Shown in pieces: positions 26,247 through 35,010 of a DNA stretch of 64,000 bases; the stretch's first letter is position 1, and every line of letters begins with the position of its first letter. The translations under genes and the position numbers were made by a program. Location of the stretch: the NCBI RefSeq assembly GCF_014268615.1, contig NZ_JABWQV010000005.1, forward strand, positions 1 through 64,000, given 5' to 3'. The notes below the pieces were generated by a model. It did no database searches. It was not told the origin of the DNA and worked only from the letters and a program-made list of their open reading frames with translations. This DNA is from Pseudomonas tehranensis. Lineage in GTDB: Bacteria > Pseudomonadota > Gammaproteobacteria > Pseudomonadales > Pseudomonadaceae.

Positions 26247-26945
26247 ATGATTCTGGTAGTGAGATGGCTGTTGGTCGGGCTGTTCATCGTCCTGAGCTTC
26301 CCATTTTTATGTGTGTTCATGTTGGTCAATCCGAAGAAGAACCGGAACCTGCACGTCGCCTGCCGCGCCTATTCGGTGATCAATCGAATATTTTCGGTTC
26401 GTGTCGCTGTCAGGGGCTTCAACACGATTGCCGAGGGTAAGTCATATATCTACGTGGCCAACCATCAATGCAACTATGACGTGATGATCGTTGCCGAGGC
26501 GCTCAAGCCAGGCACGGTCATTGTCGGGAAGGAATCGCTCAAGTGGTTGCCCCTGGTGGGGCAACTGTATTGGCTGACCGGCAGCCTGTTCATTGACCGA
26601 AGCAATCCGCGGGCCTCGATCCAGAGCATGCGCAAGGTGGCCAAGAATGTCGTGGCCAACAATACGTCCCTCTGGATTTTCCCTGAAGGCACCCGGAACA
26701 ACGGCGGGAACATGTTGCCTTTCAAGAGCGGCGCGTTCCGGCTCGCCAAGGACATGGGGGTGGGGATCGTTCCCGTGACGATCTGCTCCGCTGTCAGGGA
26801 CGTTGCCTACAATTCATTGCGCGCCACTGACGTCAGCATCGTCGCCCACCCGCCCATCGAGGCGGATGTCGTGGCAAGCATGAATAGCAAGGACCTGGCG
26901 AGCCACACGCGCGAGATCATCAGCAACATGATCCCAATCGTTTGA
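26247..26945 (+). CDS. 1-acylglycerol-3-phosphate acyltransferase family (PlsC)
   Basis: A 232-residue membrane acyltransferase: N-terminal hydrophobic segment, catalytic NHQCNYD (HxxxxD type) and the FPEGTRN substrate-binding motif. It starts three bases after the ketosynthase-like stop and is the last gene of the operon. It could add a second acyl chain to the lipid. HdtS, another Pseudomonas PlsC protein, was once linked to AHL synthesis, but luxI here makes that reading unnecessary. Confidence 0.88.
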   Translation: MILVVRWLLVGLFIVLSFPFLCVFMLVNPKKNRNLHVACRAYSVINRIFSVRVAVRGFNTIAEGKSYIYVANHQCNYDVMIVAEALKPGTVIVGKESLKWLPLVGQLYWLTGSLFIDRSNPRASIQSMRKVAKNVVANNTSLWIFPEGTRNNGGNMLPFKSGAFRLAKDMGVGIVPVTICSAVRDVAYNSLRATDVSIVAHPPIEADVVASMNSKDLASHTREIISNMIPIV

Positions 26946-26954
26946 GCCAGAAGC

Positions 26955-27269
26955 TCACACGGCATCCTCTCCAGGCGCGGTGTGCGGGTCGTTCCGTCGC
27001 TCGGCCACCAGCAGCAACGACTGCGGCGCGGGGCTCTGCGGATGTTGCGGTTCCTGCAGGCACGCCAGTTGAAAACCGGCCCTGTCCAACGCGTTAAGCC
27101 AGCTGGACAAGGTTCGAAAATACCAGGGCATGGGATGCCCGTGACCCTGGACCCCGTTGAACGTCTCTTCTCGCCAGCCATCCTGATCGTCACCCGCCGC
27201 CACGCTCCATGGATGCAGCGTCTGGATCACCAAGGCGCCCATGGCGCTGAGCAAGGGAATGTTGGTGGT
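26955..27269 (-). pseudogene. 3' remnant of a SAM-dependent methyltransferase gene
   Basis: The minus-strand frame reads GALVIQTLHPW, DGWREETF, PMPWYFRTLSSW and HPQ...SLLLVAER, the C-terminal part of a UbiG-like class I methyltransferase. The frame is closed upstream by a TGA at about 27270, so the SAM-binding half is missing. The cut lies about 120 bases before the lipase gene, suggesting that arrival of the lipase group or a linked deletion removed the 5' half. Confidence 0.65.
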
Positions 27270-27391
27270 TCAGCACAGTTGTCGCTTCCAAAACTGCGAC
27301 TACACTCGGTCTTGCAGGCCCAAGAAGGATCGACGGCTGCCACAGGTTTTCGTGGATCCTTTGAAAACTTTCTTCGAGACAAGGAGCAGTC

Positions 27392-28381
27392 ATGACTACC
27401 CCAGACACACTTGTGCAAAGACAAATCAGCCTCACCCACGCGTTCGTGGTCAATAACGCGACGTTGTATTCACAGTCCTGGGAAAACATCAAGAACCCCA
27501 CGCCGAGCCAGGTCAAAGACAATATTCTTACGCGTCTCAATGGCTCGAAGGTAGGTGGCGGCTATGCCGTAGCCTGGGGCCCCGCGCTGGTACCGGATGG
27601 CGAGTTCACGGCGCACATCACCGTGGTGCTGATCGGCGGGAGAAGTGGGAACGACATCGTCGTGGTGACGAGTGGGACACTCCAGTATTCCTTAAAGGAT
27701 CAGTTGGACGATCTTGATATTTTTCCAATGGTGCCGTTGCAGAGCGTTATTCCGGGTTACCAGGGATCGGCGAGTATCGCCCAGGGAACGGCCGATGGTG
27801 TGAACGCGATACTGACCACAGCCTCGACTATCGGTGCCACGGGCACACTGTGCGATTTTCTTGGGAGGCAGCAAAGTGGGGCGACGATCCGACTGGTTGG
27901 ACATAGCCTTGGCGGTGCGCTCATGTCGGTGCTCGCGCTTTATCTGAAAGACAGGTTCCCGGGCTTTAACTTCTTTTGCGAAACCTTCGCTGCGCCCACG
28001 GCGGGAGATGGTTTTTTCGCCAGTTATTTCAATAAGCAAATGGCCGGTAATGCGCTTCGCATCTACAACACCCTGGATATTGTTCCGATGGCGTGGTGCG
28101 CAACGTCTCTCGATTACTCCCTGACCGTGTATGAGGATGATCCCATCGATGAAGACACGAGGAACGCGGTTTGGTCCAGCATAGACAAGGTTGTGAATAA
28201 CAACCTGAACTATACGCAATGGGGAATGGGCAGCGTGAACATGGAGTTGCGGCTCTGCGGGAAACCTCAATCCGACTGCGCAAACTACAGGTCTCAATCC
28301 GGCTATCAGCACATCTATGAGTACATGACACTGTTGGGCCTGCAGCCCGCCGATATACCGATGCCGCCGTTCGGCAGCTAG
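27392..28381 (+). CDS. class 3 lipase family protein
   Basis: A 329-residue alpha/beta hydrolase of the fungal-type class 3 lipase family. The nucleophile elbow is GHSLGGAL with S172, and the likely triad partners are D229 in NTLDIVPMA and H307 in GYQHIYEYM. There is no classical signal peptide, so it stays inside or leaves by a non-Sec route. The ATG at 27392 follows AAGGAG. It heads a three-gene group with a pentapeptide-repeat protein and a very large protein, none with standard housekeeping roles. Confidence 0.82.
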   Translation: MTTPDTLVQRQISLTHAFVVNNATLYSQSWENIKNPTPSQVKDNILTRLNGSKVGGGYAVAWGPALVPDGEFTAHITVVLIGGRSGNDIVVVTSGTLQYSLKDQLDDLDIFPMVPLQSVIPGYQGSASIAQGTADGVNAILTTASTIGATGTLCDFLGRQQSGATIRLVGHSLGGALMSVLALYLKDRFPGFNFFCETFAAPTAGDGFFASYFNKQMAGNALRIYNTLDIVPMAWCATSLDYSLTVYEDDPIDEDTRNAVWSSIDKVVNNNLNYTQWGMGSVNMELRLCGKPQSDCANYRSQSGYQHIYEYMTLLGLQPADIPMPPFGS

Positions 28382-28584
28382 CGGGGCAGTCTCGCCGTCC
28401 AGATGTTTGAGTTGCAGTTGCCGAGGTTTCCTTGGAGAAGTCGACGCAGCTGCAATTCACTTATCCGGAAGCCTTTTGCCCAGTAGTACTTAGGCTGACG
28501 CGATGGGGGCGGTGAGTTCATCTTTGCCAGGAATCGCAGTTTTTTCGCGCTCATCAATCGGCTATTCAATCCCAGGGAGCCCCT
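28382..28584. other. intergenic region before the pentapeptide gene
   Basis: Two hundred bases without a gene. GGGAGC just before 28585 serves as ribosome site for the next gene. I see no clear terminator or promoter boxes. Confidence 0.4.
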
Positions 28585-30393
28585 ATGACTGACCCGAATG
28601 CCGTGAAAACTTACATCGGCTGCTATTACCTCACCATAACCGTCAATTATGGGGGGATAGGTTCCAATACCTGGTTCGCATACCGCAACGGTGATTCACT
28701 GGCATGCGAATTATTGGACGACGACACCGAGAAAGACTCTACCTTGTTCGCCTTCTATCTGGGAGATACATTCACCCCCGACAACGCTGTCAACCAGGAC
28801 ACCCACAACTGGCTTCAGGTTCAATCAGTACGTGACGGGGTTTGGTTGGACTGTGGCAGCCCGATGACGGGCGGCGACTGTCATGATTTCTTTGTCGCAC
28901 TCACCTCTCCGGACACACCAGCGACGCTTGCTCTGGCGACCCATGCTCCGTATGGCATCCCGCCGGCAGACAATGCCATCTGGATGGAGCTCATTCGAGG
29001 CCGGTCGGTTATATCCGTGCTCGATATCGATATCATCGCCGATACGGTCACCTGGAAAGATGTTGAACTCGCCCTGGTCTCTGCCAACCCATCCGTGCCT
29101 GTCACTACGCAACAGTTGCTCCCCGGGGCGTCGGAGCTGAACAAGCAATCGTACGACCAGGCCGATTTCTGGTATCTGTTCCTGCACAACGTGGATTTCT
29201 CCGGCACTCGGGTGACGAACAGCAATCTGAGCAATGTGACGTTCTCGGGCATCGCGAATTTCTCGGGCACAGTGCTCGATGGCAGCAACCTCTCCGGTTG
29301 CATGTTGGATGGCGCGAACTTTCGCAATGCATCGCTGAAGGACGTCGACCTTAGCAACGCCAGCCTGAAAGGGAGCGACTTCACGGGCGCGGTGCTCGAC
29401 AACTGCAACTTCGAAAGCGCTGATCTGGAAAGCGCCGATCTGGCCCTGGCGACCCTCTCGGATCTTGCCAAGCCCATCCGCATCACCCGAGACAAAAAAA
29501 AACGCACCATTTTTTCGAATGCCCGCGTGAACAAGATCCTCACGCACGCGATCGACGACAAGGATAACGACATCTACATCTGGAGCTACGCACAGATGGA
29601 CGGCGTTAAATTTATGACGCCTGATCCCAAAAACCCGGGGAAGGCGATCCTCGATGGGACGCTCAATCATCTGGTCGCACAGTACGCCGTTCTGACCGGG
29701 GTGCAGTTCTCCGCCGTGGAAAAACCGAGCCTTCGCTACGCCGATCTGTCCTACGCCGAGCTCGGGGGCGCCGCCCTGGCGCAAGCGGACCTGGCGTACG
29801 CCACGTTTGACAACGCCACCCTCTCGACGTCAGACGGTCTGCTCCGTTGCAACCTGAGCGAGGCGAACCTGATGGGGGCCACGTTCGTCAAGGCAGACAT
29901 GTCGTACGCCCAGATGCCGTTTTGCTACCTGTACGGCAACGGCGCGGCGCTGGTCGGCGCGAACATCATGCAGGCGGATTTCAGCGGTGCGTATCTCGTC
30001 GCAGCTGATTTCTCTGGCATCAAGGATAAAAACGCGGCGGGCGTCAACTTCGACGGCGCTTGCCTGATCAACGCCAATTTCACCGGCACCGTGTTGTCGC
30101 TGGTGAATTCGGAGCGCGCGACCTCATTCGCGAAGGCTTGCCTCCAAGGCGCCAATTTCTCCGGTGCGAGTGTGGGTGGGGTCAATTTCACAGGAGCGGC
30201 CGTCAGCACGGACAACGGTACGTTGATCGTCCATGGCGGCCGGGAGGACAAGCACAAGGTCCAGTACCTTGTCACGCACAAGCCGACGAACACCGCTGGC
30301 GCAACGTGCCCGAGCGGCCAGACCGGGCCTTGCACCGGCACGATGTGGAACGCCGACGACGCGCCCATGACCGACTGGCACTACGGGCCGTGA
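28585..30393 (+). CDS. pentapeptide-repeat protein
   Basis: A 602-residue protein. Residues 1 to about 195 form a non-repeat domain rich in Trp and Asp. Two blocks of A(N/D)Lxx pentapeptides follow, at about 205-290 and 380-530 (for example LSGCMLDGANFRNASLKDVD), split by a charged insert of about 80 residues. The C-terminal 55 residues are Gly/Pro/Thr-rich with two cysteines. Such repeats form a right-handed square helix that can bind proteins or mimic DNA. No signal peptide is visible. Its role is unknown; it may be a scaffold, effector or immunity protein for its neighbours. Confidence 0.82.
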   Translation: MTDPNAVKTYIGCYYLTITVNYGGIGSNTWFAYRNGDSLACELLDDDTEKDSTLFAFYLGDTFTPDNAVNQDTHNWLQVQSVRDGVWLDCGSPMTGGDCHDFFVALTSPDTPATLALATHAPYGIPPADNAIWMELIRGRSVISVLDIDIIADTVTWKDVELALVSANPSVPVTTQQLLPGASELNKQSYDQADFWYLFLHNVDFSGTRVTNSNLSNVTFSGIANFSGTVLDGSNLSGCMLDGANFRNASLKDVDLSNASLKGSDFTGAVLDNCNFESADLESADLALATLSDLAKPIRITRDKKKRTIFSNARVNKILTHAIDDKDNDIYIWSYAQMDGVKFMTPDPKNPGKAILDGTLNHLVAQYAVLTGVQFSAVEKPSLRYADLSYAELGGAALAQADLAYATFDNATLSTSDGLLRCNLSEANLMGATFVKADMSYAQMPFCYLYGNGAALVGANIMQADFSGAYLVAADFSGIKDKNAAGVNFDGACLINANFTGTVLSLVNSERATSFAKACLQGANFSGASVGGVNFTGAAVSTDNGTLIVHGGREDKHKVQYLVTHKPTNTAGATCPSGQTGPCTGTMWNADDAPMTDWHYGP

Positions 30394-30454
30394 GGCGCGG
30401 CCCGCTCCCGCGTAAACAAGCTCAATCAGTACAACCACTCACAGGAAGAGAGCG

Positions 30455-33400
30455 ATGAATCAACGGAATGATGGGGTGACCAACCAGCGTTCGAACAAGC
30501 TGCCCGGACCGACCGAGACACGCACGCTGCACTTCAACCTGAAGCATTGCAAGAACCCGGACGACGTGCTTCTGCACGCGAACTTGAGGAAATATCGGCT
30601 CAAGCGTCATACGCCGCAGACCCTCGCACGCGCGAGCCAGAACACGCCGTTCTTGAAGCTGCTCCCGCAGGAACACGTCACTCATTACATCGAGGACCTC
30701 CCCGTTCCCTCGAACCGCCCGGCACTGATCACCGTGTCCACCGGGACGGGTGACGGGGCGCCTGGCAACACCATCGCCATGCACTTGCACGTCCCCAAGG
30801 CCGGCAGAGCCGCCGCGCGCGAAGAGATGAAGAAACGCGGCAAGGATGTGTTCGCCTCGGCTCACTACAAGCTCGCGAGATACGGCATCACGTCGGACGA
30901 TCTCAAGCCCCTGGTCCTGGACTCCGATTTCCCGGATCACGTGGACGATTACAACGACCCCATGGAGATAGCGGTCGCTATACTTTTCCACCATCCGAGC
31001 CTCCTGAACCTGAGTGGAGATAAAGGCGGTGCCATCCCTGCATACATCAAGGAGAACTGCATAACAGCCGCGATCCAGAACGATAGTGGCACCCTGGTGG
31101 ACGCGATCAACGACGTAGGCGATGGATGGCAAAAAAAGGTACTCCTCCTCGACTGGAACAACGACAAGGTATACGACGACAACAAAAAGCCCATCTATAC
31201 GGCCAAGCTCGAAGAGGGCGTGAATATGGCCATGACGAGCACCTTGCCCCTGGCGATCCAGCTCTCGAGGCAGGACGAGTACCTGCGCGGCGCGCTGTGG
31301 AAAGTGCTCGATGGCGTCGTATCGAGCGAATACCAGGGGACGGCGGGCTCCAAAGCCGTGGAGCCGCGCGCCCAGCAGCGAGACCAGAACGCTCAGTGGC
31401 AATTGAAAAATCTCACTCCGGGCAAGGGCGTCGTGGTCGACCCCGCCAGCGTGACATGCGAAGGGAACAACATGTCCGTGACGGTGGAGAACCAGTGGCT
31501 CAGGCACCTGGGGGCCTACATCGAGTTTCTGGATGCCAGCGGCACCCCCGTCGCGCCGCCGGATTCATGGCCGGCGGCTTCGATCCCGAGCATGTTCAAC
31601 GGCACCGCCACTTCGAAATACCTCGACCGGGTCGGGCCCATTGATGAGATCGCCGGCATCCCCATCGACGTCACGGACATGACGCTGACGTTCCCGGTAC
31701 CTGATACGGCCAGTGCGGTGAACATCCATCTAGCAGGGCTCGGCGTTTTCGGCCCGGGGCACACCGACAGGCACATCTGCCTGCTCGGCATCTTCATGAC
31801 GGCAACCTTCGAGTATGCGATTCCGGTTATCGCCCTCGCCGTGGGCGCGGCCCTCATGAAGACCGAGTTCGTCACCAACCTCCTGAAGGATAACAAGGTG
31901 TACGTCGGCATTCTGGCCGTCCTGGCGACGATCGACGCCGCGATCCTCGACTATGCATTGACGGGCGGAATCAAGGAGGTCCTCCTCAAGCTGGCCAACA
32001 TCATCGCCCCCTTGCTATGGAAGACGGGCTTGAAGACGGTGTTGCTGGAGTTCATCGCGCAAGGGGCTCTGGAGGAGGCAATCCCGTTCGTGGACATCGC
32101 CCTGGAGGCGACCAACGCGGTTGTCACCTTCGCACAGCTCAGTCAGACGACGGTCGAGGTGTTCGAGGCGCCGCCGATTTACACGTCGACGGTGACGAGG
32201 ACGATCGATCTGGATATAAAACTCGTCCCTGACTCGCAGTACCATTATTTTCCGATGCAGGCGACGCACTACGTGGTTACCGTGACGTACGACAGCCAAG
32301 TGACGGTGCCTTCCAAGGAGTTTGCGCTGCCAAAGGGGACGGACACCACTCCCATTCAGATCAGCTTCAAGGGTGTCCCGGGTGGGGGGAAGCTGAAGGT
32401 GACCGCGATCTTTTATGCCGACAATGGATGGGTCGCGGGGAAGGGGTCCACCGACTGGACGCCTGCGCTGGGCACGAACGGCAGTACGCTTGAGATTCCG
32501 AGCCTCGAGATCAAAAACAATCTGCCTCCGCTCACTACGAGCTCGGTCTACGAGCACGTGGAGAAGCTGGTCTACCAGGGCGGTGCGCACGTGTGGGACA
32601 AGGCAGCGCCGCCCCCAGCGGTTACGCTCGGTACGTCAAGCTCGGACCTCATTAGTCTGACGAGCATCACCCTGGCGCAGGGGCCGGCGTCGATCGGCTA
32701 CAGCTGGCAGGCCTCCAACCTGAACATTCCGGAGAACATCTCGACCAACCCGCGGTCCATCGACCCCATGTACACGCTGCAGAACGTGTCGCTTCTCGTA
32801 CCACCGGAGCAGGCTTACCAGCCGCTCGACGTCGGCTATAGCAGTAAATCAGGTATTTGCTACGACTTGATGAGCCGGTCGGACGGCTCCGCGCGCAACT
32901 TCTTCCTCGACAGCTACCCAGTTGCAACCAGCAGCGACTATGACGCACCGTCGTACGTTCATCTTCGCAAGGTGGAGCTGAGCTACGACAACGGATCGAA
33001 ATGCGCTCCCCTCCACTCCGGGACGGGACAGAGCTATGGTCGGTTCCCGGCGGATGTCCCGCTGGACGATTTCGTCCTGCATCCGCAAGGTTACGTGTTT
33101 GCCATCAGCACCGGGCGAAGCAAACTGCTCCGATGCGAGCTGTCGAGCGTCCCCGTCGCGGAGGGGGAGGCCCCCGACGCCTGCTTGTTTTCCGGCGCGG
33201 GCTTGCGGGAGGGGCTGGTGTCGGGGCCGGTGGCGATCGCGATTGGCCTGGATGGGGTGGTGATGGTGCTCGAATCCGATAACGCACGGGTGCAGGCGTT
33301 CGACATCCACGGTAATCCGGTCAAGTACTTCCAGAACAAGACTTCGTCGATGCTGCCGCTGACGATAAAAACCCGCGACCAGTCGACGTACCTCGATCTG

Positions 33401-33652
33401 GACGTGGAGGCCAAGGGGTATGTCTATGTGCTTTCCTATACTGGCGACGGCAGCTCGCCGGACCACTACTACATGGATATCTACACACCTAAGGGTGACC
33501 TCCTGGTGTCAACGCAAGGCGTTGCAGCCGGCAAGCTCACGGTGAGCCTGGACCGGAACGTATATGCCCTCAACTACGAGCTGATCCACGGCGCGGACGG
33601 CAGGCCCGAGCCATCGATCAGCCACTGGATGCCGCCGGCGCCACCGGTGTAA
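30455..33652 (+). CDS. large protein with hydrophobic core and propeller-like C-terminus
   Basis: A 1065-residue protein I do not recognise as a whole. Residues 1-430 are soluble and contain repeated mixed alpha/beta sequence. Residues about 440-560 carry several hydrophobic stretches (for example AIPVIALAVGAALM and VGILAVLATIDAAIL) that could insert in a membrane. Beta-rich domains follow, and residues about 870-1065 look like NHL-type propeller strands (AIAIGLDGVVMVLES, VEAKGYVYVLSY). There is no signal peptide. It starts 61 bases after the pentapeptide gene with GGAAGAG upstream, so the two are probably co-transcribed. A pore-forming or surface-binding role is speculation. Confidence 0.75.
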   Translation: MNQRNDGVTNQRSNKLPGPTETRTLHFNLKHCKNPDDVLLHANLRKYRLKRHTPQTLARASQNTPFLKLLPQEHVTHYIEDLPVPSNRPALITVSTGTGDGAPGNTIAMHLHVPKAGRAAAREEMKKRGKDVFASAHYKLARYGITSDDLKPLVLDSDFPDHVDDYNDPMEIAVAILFHHPSLLNLSGDKGGAIPAYIKENCITAAIQNDSGTLVDAINDVGDGWQKKVLLLDWNNDKVYDDNKKPIYTAKLEEGVNMAMTSTLPLAIQLSRQDEYLRGALWKVLDGVVSSEYQGTAGSKAVEPRAQQRDQNAQWQLKNLTPGKGVVVDPASVTCEGNNMSVTVENQWLRHLGAYIEFLDASGTPVAPPDSWPAASIPSMFNGTATSKYLDRVGPIDEIAGIPIDVTDMTLTFPVPDTASAVNIHLAGLGVFGPGHTDRHICLLGIFMTATFEYAIPVIALAVGAALMKTEFVTNLLKDNKVYVGILAVLATIDAAILDYALTGGIKEVLLKLANIIAPLLWKTGLKTVLLEFIAQGALEEAIPFVDIALEATNAVVTFAQLSQTTVEVFEAPPIYTSTVTRTIDLDIKLVPDSQYHYFPMQATHYVVTVTYDSQVTVPSKEFALPKGTDTTPIQISFKGVPGGGKLKVTAIFYADNGWVAGKGSTDWTPALGTNGSTLEIPSLEIKNNLPPLTTSSVYEHVEKLVYQGGAHVWDKAAPPPAVTLGTSSSDLISLTSITLAQGPASIGYSWQASNLNIPENISTNPRSIDPMYTLQNVSLLVPPEQAYQPLDVGYSSKSGICYDLMSRSDGSARNFFLDSYPVATSSDYDAPSYVHLRKVELSYDNGSKCAPLHSGTGQSYGRFPADVPLDDFVLHPQGYVFAISTGRSKLLRCELSSVPVAEGEAPDACLFSGAGLREGLVSGPVAIAIGLDGVVMVLESDNARVQAFDIHGNPVKYFQNKTSSMLPLTIKTRDQSTYLDLDVEAKGYVYVLSYTGDGSSPDHYYMDIYTPKGDLLVSTQGVAAGKLTVSLDRNVYALNYELIHGADGRPEPSISHWMPPAPPV

Positions 33653-34006
33653 ACGATATCGGCCTAGGCGCAGGAACGGCTACGTCCTGCGTGGCCGCTT
33701 GGGGCGCGTTCAATAGTCTGCACAGGGACTTCATCCAGGTTGAAGTAAGGCAGAAGCCAGCATCGACCCGCTTCTGGGTAACCCGTACCCGAACGTATTG
33801 CTGTTCCGAGTCTGAAGCGGCTGTGAACCTCGTTCCAGACATATTGGTGTTGTGTCATCGATCGGTAAAATTACGATCTTATGTTCCTGGAGAGGAGCAC
33901 CGCGCTTCAATCTCCCGACAGGCAATTCCTGAAACTGGAGTCAACCTGTTTCAGAACTAGACACCTTCTGTTCAACGTGGCGCTTGGTCTCGTCCGGGAT
34001 CAGGCA
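33653..34006. other. gap with no recognised gene
   Basis: About 350 bases between the large gene and the convergent PEP-mutase-like gene. Short frames on both strands have no ribosome sites or recognisable sequence. I see no clear terminator. Confidence 0.4.
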
Positions 34007-34816
34007 TTACTCGGTCTTCACCGCCATCAAGGCATTCAATTCGCCGTATGTATGGGCTTTCAAGGCGTGGGTGTCGAGTTGGCCGTTGTCCAAGAAGCTG
34101 CGAACCATTGCTCCCATGGCACCGTGCAGAAACTCGGCGATGCTGGAGCCCGCACTGAGTCGTCTAACGCCCAGACGCTTCAATTCGTCGGGGGAGGGCA
34201 GTCCGTCCCGGGACAGCAGGTTGACTGGCAGTTTGGTGTCCCGGCAGACGGTGGCAATGTCGTTCGAATCGACCACGCCAGCGGCAAACAGACCATCCGC
34301 CCCGGCGCTGGCATACAGTGCGGCGCGTTTGAGGAGTTCCTCTAGGCGTTGTTCGGCAGGGAACAGGTTTTTCAGGTAGACGTCGGTCCGTACGTTGATG
34401 AACAGTTTGACGCCCGCCTGGTTCGCCACTTTTCTCGCGACGTCAATCTTGCGAACCAGTAACTCTGGAGAGCCCACGCCGTCTTCGATGTTGATCCCGA
34501 CCGCCCCGGCGGCAAGGACGGCGTTGATCACCTGGCCGACCTGCTCCAAGTCATCCGAGTAGCCGCCTTCGATGTCCACCGTGAGCGGTACGCTGAGCAC
34601 CCGTGCCATCGACTTGACGGTGGTGTTCAGCAGGTCGAGAGGCAGCTTGTTGCCATCCTGATAACCATGGGACCAGGCCATGGCCGCGCTGCTGGTCGCT
34701 ACCGCCTTGCCGCCCAAGCGTTCGACGATACGCGCACCGCCCGCATCGGCCACATTGGCCAAGACCAGTAGTCCGTTCTGATGCAGATTGTGAAATGCGT
34801 TATCCAGTGCGGTCAT
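34007..34816 (-). CDS. isocitrate lyase/PEP mutase family protein
   Basis: A 269-residue TIM-barrel enzyme of the isocitrate lyase/phosphonomutase superfamily. It shows the metal and substrate segments GGYSDDLEQV, VGINIEDGVG and NVRTDVYL. The superfamily forms or breaks C-C or C-P bonds next to a carboxylate (methylisocitrate lyase, oxaloacetate decarboxylase, PEP mutase); the exact reaction cannot be read. It stands alone, with the MFS gene upstream on the same strand about 200 bases away. Confidence 0.82.
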   Translation of the reverse strand: MTALDNAFHNLHQNGLLVLANVADAGGARIVERLGGKAVATSSAAMAWSHGYQDGNKLPLDLLNTTVKSMARVLSVPLTVDIEGGYSDDLEQVGQVINAVLAAGAVGINIEDGVGSPELLVRKIDVARKVANQAGVKLFINVRTDVYLKNLFPAEQRLEELLKRAALYASAGADGLFAAGVVDSNDIATVCRDTKLPVNLLSRDGLPSPDELKRLGVRRLSAGSSIAEFLHGAMGAMVRSFLDNGQLDTHALKAHTYGELNALMAVKTE

Positions 34817-35010
34817 GACAATTCAATTCCTTTTGAGGGTTATGTTTTTGATGGCAAGGGGCGGCGTCCAAAGGTGTCGGTCATATAATGTTCGGGTACG
34901 CTGTTGCCAGGCTTCGGTTCCAACTCTGACCATAAATCACTGCGTTCAATACCGCAAAGATCTCCAGAAGGCCGGAGCCACCCTGAACCAAACTGGTCTG
35001 GTCGGTCTGT

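Noticed and set aside
26247-26945. PlsC protein as an HdtS-type AHL synthase
   Set aside because: It has ordinary acyltransferase motifs, and a proper LuxI synthase is encoded in the same operon.
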